Of a stretch of 64,000 nt of DNA, positions 17,726-25,912 are shown in pieces; the stretch's first letter is position 1, and each line of letters starts with the position of its first letter. Position numbers and translations under genes: made by a program. The stretch is from Kiloniellaceae bacterium (lineage in GTDB: Bacteria > Pseudomonadota > Alphaproteobacteria > Kiloniellales > Kiloniellaceae). Location: the NCBI GenBank assembly GCA_009377535.1, contig WHTV01000001.1, positions 44,421 to 108,420 of the forward strand. The letters are read 5' to 3'. The notes beneath the pieces are model-generated. The model saw nothing but the letters and a program-made list of their open reading frames with translations. It had not been told where the DNA came from and made no database searches.

Positions 17726-18439
17726 ATGAAGCGGTTCTTCAAGAGAGGCAGTGCAATCCTAACCGTCCTTGCGGCCTTCGGCGCGGTGCCGGCCGACGCC
17801 GAGGAGGGCAATGCCACACGTGGAGCGGAAGCCTACAGGGCCTGCGTCGCCTGCCACGCCCTTGAGCCGGACCTGCATCTGACAGGCCCCAGTCTCGCCG
17901 GCTTCTGGGGCCGTGCCGCCGGCACGGCGGAGGCCTACCTGCGCTACTCGCCGGGTTTGAAGGAGGCCGGCTTCGAATGGAATGCGGCGGCGCTCGACGG
18001 CTGGCTGGCCGATCCCGCGGCGATGATCCCGGGAACCTTCATGGTGTTTCGGGGCATGGGGGATGGTCAGGCGCGTGCCGACCTCATCGCCTTTCTCGAG
18101 ATCGCCGGGGCCCCCGGCGGCGGCGAGAAAGCGGTCGCCGCCGGCTTGATACCGGCCAGCTGGGTCAGCGCGACGGCGCCGCAGCCGATTGGCGACGCGC
18201 CGCCGCAGGCGCGAGTCGCCGCCATTAGGCACTGCGGCGACAGCTACTTCATTGCGACGGAAGACGGCCGCGAGACGCCTTATTGGGAGAAGAACATTCG
18301 CCTCAAGATCGACAGCGTCGAGACCGGCCCGCCGCCGGGTACGCCCGTCATCCTCACCGCCGGTATGCAGGGCGATCGCGCGTCGGTGATTTTCGCCAGT
18401 CTCAGCGACCTGAAAACCGTCATCAAGGAGGGATGCTGA
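17726..18439 (+). CDS. Periplasmic class I cytochrome c with extra C-terminal domain
   Basis: A 237-residue protein starting at ATG 17726 with AGGAGAGG upstream. A signal peptide ends near VPADA. Heme is bound at Cys40-Val-Ala-Cys43-His44, and the distal Met is probably in the PGTFMVFRGM segment near residue 109. The cytochrome c domain ends near residue 125. The remaining ~110 residues form a separate domain with IRHCGDSYFIATEDGRETPYWEKN, a segment ending LTAGMQGDRASVIFASL, and a final Cys. I do not know the function of this domain. Electron donor or copper-site reductase for the SCO/DUF411 pair downstream is a guess. Confidence 0.85.
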   Translation: MKRFFKRGSAILTVLAAFGAVPADAEEGNATRGAEAYRACVACHALEPDLHLTGPSLAGFWGRAAGTAEAYLRYSPGLKEAGFEWNAAALDGWLADPAAMIPGTFMVFRGMGDGQARADLIAFLEIAGAPGGGEKAVAAGLIPASWVSATAPQPIGDAPPQARVAAIRHCGDSYFIATEDGRETPYWEKNIRLKIDSVETGPPPGTPVILTAGMQGDRASVIFASLSDLKTVIKEGC

Positions 18440-18475
18440 TTCCATTGGCACCTGATTAAGGAAAGGATCACTGGA

Positions 18476-18922
18476 ATGTTCAAACAGGCTCTTCGTGCCC
18501 TCTTTGCCGCCGGCCTTCTCCTGGCGGCGGCAACTCCCGCCGCCGCCCAATCGGCGTCCGGCACCGTAGCGCTCTACAAGAACCCGGAATGCGGTTGCTG
18601 CGAGAGCTATGCCGATTATCTGCGTGAGCATGGCTTCACCGTCTCGGTGACGCCAACCCACGATCTCGCCCAGATGAGCCGCCAAGCCGGCATCCCCGAC
18701 GACTTCCAGGGCTGCCACCTGACCTTCGTCGAGGGCTACGCGGTGAGCGGCCACGTACCGATGAGCATCGTCAAGCGGCTGCTGGATGAACGGCCCGACA
18801 TCAAGGGCGTCACCCTGCCCGGCATGCCGCTGGGGTCGCCGGGCATGGGCGGCAGCAAGACCGAACCCTTCACGATCTACCAGGTCGGCGAAGGTGCGCC
18901 GCAGGTCTACGCGGTCGAATGA
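18476..18922 (+). CDS. DUF411 periplasmic metal-binding protein
   Basis: A 148-residue protein with a signal peptide (LRALFAAGLLLAAATPAAAQ). The DUF411 hallmark KNPECGCCESYADYLREHGF holds the cysteine cluster. Downstream conserved pieces are GCHLTFVEGYAVSGHVP and LPGMPLGSPGM. DUF411 proteins are repeatedly found in copper and silver resistance or cytochrome-oxidase assembly clusters and are thought to bind metal. Here the gene overlaps the SCO1 start by four bases (ATGA), indicating translational coupling. Confidence 0.92.
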   Translation: MFKQALRALFAAGLLLAAATPAAAQSASGTVALYKNPECGCCESYADYLREHGFTVSVTPTHDLAQMSRQAGIPDDFQGCHLTFVEGYAVSGHVPMSIVKRLLDERPDIKGVTLPGMPLGSPGMGGSKTEPFTIYQVGEGAPQVYAVE

Positions 18923-19617
18923 CCATGCGCGCCAGACATTTCGTCCTCGCGCTCTTTGCTGCCCTGGTCGTCGCGTCGCCTGCAAGGGCGCACCATCCGG
19001 GCGCCGATCTCGATCGGGTCATGGGCAGCAAGGAGCATTACTTCCAGCCCGTCGACAAGGCGGCGCCCTCGTTCGAGTTGGCGACGGCCGAAGGACAGCG
19101 GGTCTCGCTGGCGGATTTTTCGGACCAGGTGGTCGTCCTGCATTTCGTCTATGCCCGCTGTCCCGACGTCTGCCCGCTGCACGCCGAGAAGCTGGCGGAA
19201 GTACAGGAGATGATCAGGCGGACGCCGATGCAGGACAGCGTGCAGTTCATCAGCGTCACCACCGACCCGCAGGCAGACACCCCGGACGTCCTGGCGAGCT
19301 ACGGCCCCAACCATGGCCTCGATGCGGCGAACTGGCGCTTCCTGACGATCAGGCCGGGACAGGACGAAGCGACGACCAGGGCGCTGGCTGAGGCCTTCGG
19401 GCACAAGTTCCTGAAGGGCGAGGGCGGCTATCAGACGCACGGCGTAGTGACGCACGTGATCGACCGCCGGGGCCGCTGGGCCGCCAACTTCCACGGGCTC
19501 GAGTTTGCTTCAGTGAACCTGGTGCTTTACCTCAACGGCCTCGTCAACAAGCCGGCAGGCGCCGCCAAAGAACCCGAGCCGGGCTGGTGGGAGCGGCTGC
19601 AAAGCCTCTTCGACTGA
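18919..19617 (+). CDS. SCO1/SenC-family copper chaperone
   Basis: A 232-residue thioredoxin-fold protein with an N-terminal signal peptide. The copper-binding CPDVC motif lies in YARCPDVCPLHAEKL and the third ligand His in GVVTHVIDRRGR, so all residues needed for Cu binding are present. SCO proteins build the CuA or CuB site of heme-copper oxidases or act as thiol-disulphide reductases. The start ATG 18919 overlaps the DUF411 stop. No oxidase subunit genes are in the window. It converges on a LysR gene 19 bp away. Confidence 0.93.
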   Translation: MTMRARHFVLALFAALVVASPARAHHPGADLDRVMGSKEHYFQPVDKAAPSFELATAEGQRVSLADFSDQVVVLHFVYARCPDVCPLHAEKLAEVQEMIRRTPMQDSVQFISVTTDPQADTPDVLASYGPNHGLDAANWRFLTIRPGQDEATTRALAEAFGHKFLKGEGGYQTHGVVTHVIDRRGRWAANFHGLEFASVNLVLYLNGLVNKPAGAAKEPEPGWWERLQSLFD

Positions 19618-19636
19618 CTTCACCCTGGCGGCCCCC

Positions 19637-20524
19637 TTATCCCTGCGGCCGCCGCCCTTCCAGCAGGTCGCGGTGGTCGAGGAAGGCCGCCGCCATGAAG
19701 TCCATGAAGGCGCGCACGCGGGCGGTGGCGCGCAGGTCCTCGTGGGTGAGGATCCAGATGTCCCAGGCGGTCTCCGGCCGGCCCGGCGGCACGCGGCGCA
19801 GGTCGGGCTCGGTATCGCCCATGAAGCAGGGCAGCATGGCGAGGCCCATGCCGGCCTTGGCGGCGGCGAGCTGCACCATGGCGTTGTTCATGCGTCCGCG
19901 CACCGGGGCGTTGGGAATGGTCGTCGCGCGCACCCAGCGCGGATGGCGGGTGCTGTCGTCCCAGCCGATCCAGGTCACCGACTCCGGCGCGTGCTGCGGG
20001 TCGTGGCGCGCCAGATAGTCGCGCGAGGCATAGGCGGCGCGGGCGAAGGTGATGACCTTGCGCCCGATCAGCTGCTCAGGCGGATCGCGTGTGATGCGGA
20101 TGGCGACGTCCGCCTCGCGCCGCCCGAGGTCGAAGGGCGTGTAGGAAATCGCCACCTCCAGGTCGATCTCGGGATAGCGCTCGCCGAAGGCGACGAGATC
20201 CGGCATCAGCAGCTTGGCGGCCAGCAGGTCCGGCATGGTGACGCGCAGGTCGCCGCGTAGGCGCGCATCCTGGCCACGCACGCGGCGTTGCAGCCCGTCG
20301 ACCGATTCCTCCAGGTGCTGCGCGGTCTGCAGCGTGTCCTCGCCAAAGGGCGTGAGGACGAAGCCGTCGGGCAGGCGTTTGAAGAGCCGTACGCCGAGAT
20401 CACGCTCGAAGGCGTCGATGCGCCGCGACACGGTCGAGTGGCTGACGCCGAGCGCTGTGGCAGCAGCGCGCACCGACTGCTCGCGCGCCAGGGCTACGAA
20501 GACGCGAAGGTTGTCCCAATCCAT
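19637..20524 (-). CDS. LysR-family transcriptional regulator
   Basis: A 295-residue regulator. The N-terminal winged helix is MDWDNLRVFVALAREQSVRA with HSTVSRRIDAFERDLGVRLF. The C-terminal co-inducer domain follows (for example LRGDLRVTMPDLLAAKLLMP). I start it at ATG 20524, which gives the typical N-terminus; the frame is open to 20614. Three bases upstream of the ATG sits a perfect 16-bp palindrome, a likely operator for autoregulation. The next divergent gene is egtB, 317 bp away, but control of egtB is not shown. Confidence 0.9.
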   Translation of the reverse strand: MDWDNLRVFVALAREQSVRAAATALGVSHSTVSRRIDAFERDLGVRLFKRLPDGFVLTPFGEDTLQTAQHLEESVDGLQRRVRGQDARLRGDLRVTMPDLLAAKLLMPDLVAFGERYPEIDLEVAISYTPFDLGRREADVAIRITRDPPEQLIGRKVITFARAAYASRDYLARHDPQHAPESVTWIGWDDSTRHPRWVRATTIPNAPVRGRMNNAMVQLAAAKAGMGLAMLPCFMGDTEPDLRRVPPGRPETAWDIWILTHEDLRATARVRAFMDFMAAAFLDHRDLLEGRRPQG

Positions 20525-20841
20525 GTTGGTGCAAATTTGCACCGCACTGTCCCGGATGTCGAACTTTCTTTCGCCGGCCGCATTCACATATCCATGAGGA
20601 AGGAATGGCTCCACGCCAGATATCGGGGAGGCCGCGCTGCATTACAAAGAACGTTGGTCCCGGCAGCTGCGGTCGCCTGCGTCATCGTGTCCTGACGGGG
20701 TCTTTCCAATTCCCGACACTCCGAGGCAGTCCGTCGCCGCCACATGGCCGCGACGTGTCATTGTTGTGATCCCACCGCGCATGCCCGCGGCGACAGCCCG
20801 GCATCATTCCTGACACGCGACTGACAAAGCAGGGGCAGCCC
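20525..20841. other. 317-bp intergenic region between LysR gene and egtB
   Basis: No convincing gene lies here. Its clearest element is the 16-bp palindrome at its left edge (20528-20543). Short start codons occur on both strands, but the frames lack coding bias. Just before egtB there is a GGGG-type ribosome site (near 20832). I could not assign promoter hexamers with confidence. Confidence 0.5.
20528..20543. promoter_or_regulatory. Perfect 16-bp palindrome, probable LysR operator
   Basis: GGTGCAAATTTGCACC is an uninterrupted palindrome containing the LysR T-N11-A pattern. It ends four bases before the LysR start codon and occupies the place where a ribosome site would be expected. This suits an autoregulatory site. 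Confidence 0.6.
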
Positions 20842-22152
20842 ATGCAGCAGGCAACACAGACCATTACGGCCGCAACACCGGCGCACCAGAGTGACGAACG
20901 CGAACGCCTGCTGGCGGGCTTTCGCGAAGTGCGCGGGCGAAGTCAGATCCTGGCCGAGCCTCTGTCGCCGGAGGACATGACGGCGCAGTCGATGGCCGAC
21001 GCCAGTCCGGCCAAGTGGCACCTGGCGCACACCACCTGGTTCTTCGAGACCTTCATCCTGCGCGACTACCGGCCGGGCTACCGTGCCTTCCACCCCGCCT
21101 ACAACTTTCTCTTCAACTCCTACTACGAGAGCGTCGGCGAGCGCCATGCGCGCCCGCGCCGCGGCCTGTTGACGCGGCCCTCGGCGGCGGAGGTGCTGGA
21201 CTATCGCCGCCATGTCGACACCGCTCTGGAGGCGCTGGTGATAGAGGCGCCGGTGGATGCCTGGCTGCAGCTGGCGCCGCTGCTGGAACTCGGCCTGCAT
21301 CACGAGATGCAGCACCAGGAGCTGCTGCTAACCGACGTCCTGCATCTGCTGGCGCAGAATCCGCTGAGCCCGGCCTATCGCGATGCGCCGCTGCAGAGCG
21401 GCAGTTCCGCGCCGCCGCTGACCTGGTGGGACCATGACGGCGGCCTGGTGGAGATCGGCCATGACGGGGCGGGCTTTGCCTACGACTGCGAGGGACCGCG
21501 CCATAGCGTCTTCCTGCAGCCCTTCGCGCTCGCCTCACGCCCGGTCAGTAACGGCGACTGGCTCGCCTTCATGGCAGACGGCGGCTACGAAAATGCGAAT
21601 CTCTGGCTGTCGGACGCCTGGGCGACGGTGCAGTCGGAGGGCTGGCGGGCGCCGCTCTATTGGGAGGAGGAGGCGGCCGACGGCCTGTGGACCGCGATGA
21701 CTTTGCTCGGCCGCCGCCAAGTCGACCCGCAGGCGCCGGTCTGCCACGTCAGCCTCTTCGAGGCGGATGCCTATGCCCGCTGGGCCGGCGCGCGCCTGCC
21801 CAAGGAGGCGGAGCTGGAGGTCGCCGTCGCGGGCCTGCCGGTGGCCGGCAACCTGCTCGGCAGCGATGTCCTCATGCCGCAGGCCGGCACCGGCACGGCC
21901 GACCGGCCGGATCAGCTCTACGGCGACGTCTGGGAATGGACGCAGAGCGCCTACGGACCCTACCCGGGCTTCCGCGCGCCGGAGGGGGCGGTGGGTGAGT
22001 ACAACGGCAAGTTCATGTGCAGCCAGTTCGTCCTGCGGGGCGGCTCCTGCGTGACGCCCGACGCGCAGCTGCGCCCCAGCTATCGCAACTTCTTCTATCC
22101 CCATCAGCGCTGGCAGTTCACCGGCTTGCGCCTCGCAAAGGACAGGTCATGA
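20842..22152 (+). CDS. egtB: Ergothioneine biosynthesis protein EgtB (sulfoxide synthase)
   Basis: Non-heme iron enzyme joining hercynine to a thiol (gamma-glutamylcysteine or cysteine) with O2 to give the sulfoxide precursor of ergothioneine. It is 436 residues long. The N-terminal DinB-like domain holds iron-ligand histidines in KWHLAHTTWFFE and HHEMQHQE. The C-terminal formylglycine-generating-enzyme-like domain includes GDVWEWTQSAY and LRGGSCVTPDAQLRPSYRNF. ATG 20842 has a GGGG site upstream. The stop overlaps the egtD start (ATGA), so the two are translationally coupled. No egtA, egtC or egtE is visible. Confidence 0.95.
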   Translation: MQQATQTITAATPAHQSDERERLLAGFREVRGRSQILAEPLSPEDMTAQSMADASPAKWHLAHTTWFFETFILRDYRPGYRAFHPAYNFLFNSYYESVGERHARPRRGLLTRPSAAEVLDYRRHVDTALEALVIEAPVDAWLQLAPLLELGLHHEMQHQELLLTDVLHLLAQNPLSPAYRDAPLQSGSSAPPLTWWDHDGGLVEIGHDGAGFAYDCEGPRHSVFLQPFALASRPVSNGDWLAFMADGGYENANLWLSDAWATVQSEGWRAPLYWEEEAADGLWTAMTLLGRRQVDPQAPVCHVSLFEADAYARWAGARLPKEAELEVAVAGLPVAGNLLGSDVLMPQAGTGTADRPDQLYGDVWEWTQSAYGPYPGFRAPEGAVGEYNGKFMCSQFVLRGGSCVTPDAQLRPSYRNFFYPHQRWQFTGLRLAKDRS

Positions 22153-23126
22153 GCGAGATCGTCCGCAGCTTCGCCCCCCAGGTCGCGGCGTCAGAGGAGC
22201 ACGCCGCCGGCACGGACTTCGGCCGCTCCGTGATCGCCGGTCTCGCCGCGGCCCCAAAAACGCTGGAGAGCAAGTACTTCTACGACGCACGCGGCTCGCG
22301 GCTGTTCGACCGCATCACCGGGCTGGCGGAGTACTATCCGACGCGCGCCGAGACCGCGCTGCTGACCGCCCATGCCGAAGCCATCGCCCGCTTCGTCGGC
22401 CCGCAAGCCACGCTCGTCGAGTTCGGCAGCGGCGCTTCGGTGAAGACGCGCATCCTGCTGGACGCCTTGCCGGAGTTGAGATCCTACGTGCCGATCGACA
22501 TTTCCGGCGAGCATCTGAAGGCGGCGGCCGCAGGGCTGGCGGCGGATTACCCGACTCCCGTCATTCCGCTGCATGCCGACTACACCTCGGCGATCACGCT
22601 GCCGCCGGCGGTGCCGCAGGGCAGGCGCGTCGGCTTCTTTCCCGGCTCCACCATCGGCAACTTCGAACCGGCGGCGGCGGCGGCCTTTCTCGAGCGGGCG
22701 CGCCGCCTGCTCGGCCCCGACGCGCGCTTCCTCGTCGGTGCCGACCTGCAGAAGGACGAAGAGCGCCTGCTGGCCGCCTACGACGACGCCGGGGGCGTCA
22801 CGGCCGCGTTCAACCTCAACCTCCTGCATCGCATCAATCGCGAGCTGGGCGGCGACTTCGATCTCGCCGGCTTTGGTCACGAAGCGCGCTACAATGCCAT
22901 TGAGGCACGCATCGAGATGCACCTGGTGAGCCGCCGGCGCCAGCAGGTGAGCATCGCCCGCAGGCGCTTCGACTTTGCCGAGGGCGAGTCGATCCACACC
23001 GAGAATTCCTACAAGTACACGGGCGAGAGCTTCGCTGCGCTGGCGCGCCGCGGCGGCTGGCGGCCGCTGGCGCAATGGCGCGATCCCGACGGCCTGTTCA
23101 GCCTGCATGGGCTGGCCGTGCCCTAG
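22149..23126 (+). CDS. egtD: L-histidine N-alpha-methyltransferase EgtD
   Basis: SAM-dependent enzyme that trimethylates histidine to hercynine, the first step of ergothioneine synthesis. It is 325 residues long. Motifs seen are KYFYDARGSRLFDRIT, LVEFGSGASVKTRILLDAL (SAM motif I), YVPIDISGEHL, FFPGSTIGNFEP and the histidine-pocket region HTENSYKYT. The start ATG 22149 lies inside the egtB stop region (22149-22152). A longer in-phase open stretch back to 22017 is within egtB and not used. It ends 12 bp before a convergent SMP-30 gene. Confidence 0.95.
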   Translation: MSEIVRSFAPQVAASEEHAAGTDFGRSVIAGLAAAPKTLESKYFYDARGSRLFDRITGLAEYYPTRAETALLTAHAEAIARFVGPQATLVEFGSGASVKTRILLDALPELRSYVPIDISGEHLKAAAAGLAADYPTPVIPLHADYTSAITLPPAVPQGRRVGFFPGSTIGNFEPAAAAAFLERARRLLGPDARFLVGADLQKDEERLLAAYDDAGGVTAAFNLNLLHRINRELGGDFDLAGFGHEARYNAIEARIEMHLVSRRRQQVSIARRRFDFAEGESIHTENSYKYTGESFAALARRGGWRPLAQWRDPDGLFSLHGLAVP

Positions 23127-23138
23127 GCGTTGCTGCCT

Positions 23139-24116
23139 TCAGGTGTTGAAGTGCCAATGCACCGGCGGGCGGCCCATGACCGGGGCGCGGAAGAAGGCGA
23201 TGCGGTCGCCGAGCAGGCTGCCCAGGAAGGCGGTCCGCAGATCGCGTCCGCCGAAGGCGAGGCTGGAGAGATTGCCCAGCTTGGTGCTCCGCACCTGGTC
23301 GAGGTGCGCAGGCCCCATGCTGCCGGTTTGGTAGGCGGCCTCCACCTCGGCCAAGTGGCCAGGGTCGCTGTCTTCCAGGATCAGGGTCTGGGCGCCATCG
23401 GGCGCCACGCGGATCACCCGGTTGGAAACCGGCGAAGTGACCCAAAGGTGCTCGTCGATGTCCATGGCGAGGCCGTCGGGAAAGGTGCCGGCGGCGAACT
23501 CGGTGACGACTGTCGGCTCGCTGAGGTCGCCGAAGCGCCGGATGCGGAAGCGGGTCAGGCGGCGGCCGAAGGTCTCGGCCACGTAGAGATGTTCGCCGTG
23601 GCGGTCGACTTGAAGCTCGTTGGTGTAGTTGAGGCCGTCGGCGACGATACGCGCGCCCTTGCCGTCGATCAGCACGATGAAGCCGTCGGCGACGTCGCGG
23701 CGGTAGCCGAGGGCGCGCGGGCTCCGGCGTGTGGAGACGGTGACCCAGACGCGCCCGCGGTCGTCGATGAGCACGAAGTTGGTGGCCGGCAGGTCGATGC
23801 CATCGATGCTGCGCAGGACATCGTTGAGGCGCCCGTCGCGGTCGAGGCGGAAGAGGCCGCCGGCGTCGTTCAGGTTGGTGACCAGGAAAGAGCCGTCGCG
23901 CTGCAGGGCGATGCCGTTAGGTCGGATCGCCTCGGCCCCGCCGGCGGCCTGGCAGAGTTCCTGCGTGCCCAAGGCGCTGCTGCGCGCCACGCCACCGCGC
24001 CCGTCGGCGCTGTAGATGACGCCGTCGGAGGTGCAGAGCAGGCATTCCGGCCTGATGAGCCCGGCGCCCAGGAAGTTCACCTCGGAGAGTGGCAGCAAGG
24101 GTTCTGAAAGGGACAA
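23139..24116 (-). CDS. SMP-30/gluconolactonase/LRE-family beta-propeller protein
   Basis: A 325-residue six-bladed propeller. The start is TTG 24116, supported by a strong AGGAGG six bases upstream. The blade pattern contains RPNGIALQRDGSFLVTNL, VLIDDRGRVWVTVSTR, YTNELQVDRHGEHLYVAET and DGLAMDIDEHLWVTS, with the Asn and Asp residues expected at a divalent-metal centre. It is probably a lactonase or a related sugar-acid hydrolase. The substrate is unknown. It is divergent from the dehydrogenase gene. Confidence 0.85.
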   Translation of the reverse strand: MSLSEPLLPLSEVNFLGAGLIRPECLLCTSDGVIYSADGRGGVARSSALGTQELCQAAGGAEAIRPNGIALQRDGSFLVTNLNDAGGLFRLDRDGRLNDVLRSIDGIDLPATNFVLIDDRGRVWVTVSTRRSPRALGYRRDVADGFIVLIDGKGARIVADGLNYTNELQVDRHGEHLYVAETFGRRLTRFRIRRFGDLSEPTVVTEFAAGTFPDGLAMDIDEHLWVTSPVSNRVIRVAPDGAQTLILEDSDPGHLAEVEAAYQTGSMGPAHLDQVRSTKLGNLSSLAFGGRDLRTAFLGSLLGDRIAFFRAPVMGRPPVHWHFNT

Positions 24117-24190
24117 CGACAGCCTCCTGGCAAAGGGCGACTGGAAGCTACTATAGTCGCCTCCTTCACGTAAGGCCGTTCAGGCAAGGC

Positions 24191-24232
24191 GCGGCCTGGA
24201 CCTATAGAAGAGCGGCCTGGACCTATAGAAGA
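24191..24232. repeat. Two perfect tandem copies of a 21-bp unit
   Basis: The unit at 24191-24211 is repeated exactly at 24212-24232. Each copy contains CCTATAGAAG, including a TATAGA that resembles a -10 box. The array ends 17 bp before the ATG of the isocitrate/isopropylmalate dehydrogenase homologue. Duplication of a promoter or leader element is possible. Confidence 0.9.
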
Positions 24233-24249
24233 AAGGAACGCGCGTCCCC

Positions 24250-25338
24250 ATGGTGGAGTTTCACATCGCCGTGTTGCCGGGCGACGGGATCGGCCCCGAG
24301 GTCATCGTGCCGAGCCTCGATGTGCTGGCGGCGGCTTGTATGGCGGTCGGCGGCTTCAAGCTGCACTTTACGACCCTGGAGGCGGGCGCCCTCGTCTATC
24401 GGGACCGTGGCGTCGCCATTGCCGAGGAGACCGTGGAGGCGGCGGAGGCGGCGGACGCCATCCTGCTCGGCGCCATGGGCCTGCCGGAGGTGCGCTATCC
24501 CGACGGCCGCGAAGTCGCGCCGCAGGTCGATCTGCGGGAGCGCTGGAGCCTCTTCGCCGGCGTGCGCCCGGTGCGTCCGATCCCCGGCTCGCCCCTGCCG
24601 CTGGCCGATGCGCGCGCCGCCGGGGTCGACTTCGTGCTGGTGCGCGAGCAGACCGAGGGGCTCTTCGCGGCGCGCGGCAAGACCGAGCAGACCGAGGATG
24701 AGGCGCGCGACGTTCAGGTGATCACTCGCGCCGCCTGCGAGCGCCTCTTCGACTTCTGCTTCAAGCTGGCCGAGCAGCGCAAGACCAAGGGCTACGCGGG
24801 CACGCTGACCTGCGTCGACAAGGCCAATGTGCTCGGCAGTATGGTGTTCTTCCGGCGCATCTTCGACGAGCGCGCGAAACTGTTTCCTGGCGTCGCGGCG
24901 CGGCATCGTTACGTCGATGCCATGGCGCTCGACCTCATCAAGCATCCCTGGAGCTTCGACGTGATGGTGACCGAGAACATGTACGGCGACATCCTGTCCG
25001 ACTTGGCGGCCGGCCTCATGGGCGGGCTCGGCATGGCGCCTTCCGGCGACATCGGCCACGAGCGCGCGGTCTTCCAGCCCTGCCACGGCAGTGCGCCCGA
25101 CATCGCGGGCAAGGGCAAGGCGAACCCGACGGCGACGATCCTCTCCGCCGCCATGATGCTCGACTGGCTGGCCGAGCGGCACAACGAGCCCAAGGCCGGA
25201 CAGGTGGCGCGCCTCATCACCGGCGCGGTCGACCGCGCCTATGCCGGCGGCGACCTCAAGCCCTGCGAGTTCGGCGGCACCGCCGGCACGCTCGAGGTGA
25301 CGCGGCGGGTGCTCGAGAACCTGCAGGCGGCGGCATGA
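24250..25338 (+). CDS. Isocitrate/isopropylmalate dehydrogenase-family protein
   Basis: A 362-residue beta-decarboxylating dehydrogenase. The opening is AVLPGDGIGPEVIVPSLDVL. The catalytic Arg/Glu region is GVRPVRPIPG and VLVREQTEGLFAARG. The Lys/Asp segment is VDKANVL with FDVMVTENMYGDILSDLAAGL. The C-terminal NAD site is PCHGSAPDIAGKGKANPTATILSA. It oxidises a 2-hydroxyacid with NAD(P). The substrate loop LGAMGLPEVRYPDGREVAPQ differs from typical LeuB (LGAVGGPKW), so I do not call it leuB; a paralogue for another malate- or tartrate-like acid is possible. The stop overlaps the DUF924 start. Confidence 0.85.
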   Translation: MVEFHIAVLPGDGIGPEVIVPSLDVLAAACMAVGGFKLHFTTLEAGALVYRDRGVAIAEETVEAAEAADAILLGAMGLPEVRYPDGREVAPQVDLRERWSLFAGVRPVRPIPGSPLPLADARAAGVDFVLVREQTEGLFAARGKTEQTEDEARDVQVITRAACERLFDFCFKLAEQRKTKGYAGTLTCVDKANVLGSMVFFRRIFDERAKLFPGVAARHRYVDAMALDLIKHPWSFDVMVTENMYGDILSDLAAGLMGGLGMAPSGDIGHERAVFQPCHGSAPDIAGKGKANPTATILSAAMMLDWLAERHNEPKAGQVARLITGAVDRAYAGGDLKPCEFGGTAGTLEVTRRVLENLQAAA

Positions 25339-25880
25339 GCGCGCTCGACGACGTGCTCGACTTCTGGTTCGCCGCGGGCCGCGAGGCGCAGTGGTTCGAG
25401 GCCAGCGAGGCTTTCGACCGAGAAGTACGCCGCGTGCTGCTGTCGCACTTCGAGGCGGCGCGCCTCGGGAAGTTCGCGGACTGGCGGCGCGAGCCGCGCG
25501 GCTGCCTCGCCCTCTGCCTGCTGCTCGACCAGGTACCGCGCAACGCCTTCCGCGGCACACCGCGCGCCTTCGCCAGCGATGTCCTGGCGCGCGAGGTCAC
25601 GCGTCACGCCTTGAAGGAGGGCTTCGACAAGGCCTTGGCTGGTGTGGAGCGGGTGTTCCTGTACTTGCCGCTCGAGCACAGCGAGAACCTGAAGGACCAG
25701 CAGGACTCCGTCGCCCTTTTTGCGGTGATCGAGGGCGGCGGTGAGTTTCTCCCCTACGCCGAGCGCCACCGCGACGTCATCGCCCGCTTCGGTCGCTTTC
25801 CCCACCGCAACGCCATCCTCGGTCGCGAAAGCACCGAGGACGAACTCGAGTTCCTCACGCAGCCGAACTCGTCGTTCTGA
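25335..25880 (+). CDS. DUF924-family protein
   Basis: A 181-residue, largely helical protein of the DUF924 family. Hallmarks seen are VLDFWFAAGREAQWFEASEAFD, LALCLLLDQVPRNAFRGTPRAFASD and YLPLEHSENLKDQQDSVALF. The fold is TPR-like and the function unknown. ATG 25335 overlaps the last codons of the dehydrogenase gene (ATGA), so both are probably translated together. Confidence 0.88.
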   Translation: MSALDDVLDFWFAAGREAQWFEASEAFDREVRRVLLSHFEAARLGKFADWRREPRGCLALCLLLDQVPRNAFRGTPRAFASDVLAREVTRHALKEGFDKALAGVERVFLYLPLEHSENLKDQQDSVALFAVIEGGGEFLPYAERHRDVIARFGRFPHRNAILGRESTEDELEFLTQPNSSF

Positions 25881-25912
25881 GTGAGGGTCGCACCAGCGGT
25901 GCCGCTCCCCAA

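Noticed and set aside
24250-25338. Calling the dehydrogenase leuB
   Set aside because: The fold and NAD site match, but the substrate loop differs from LeuB and no other leucine gene is nearby, so only a family-level name is supported.
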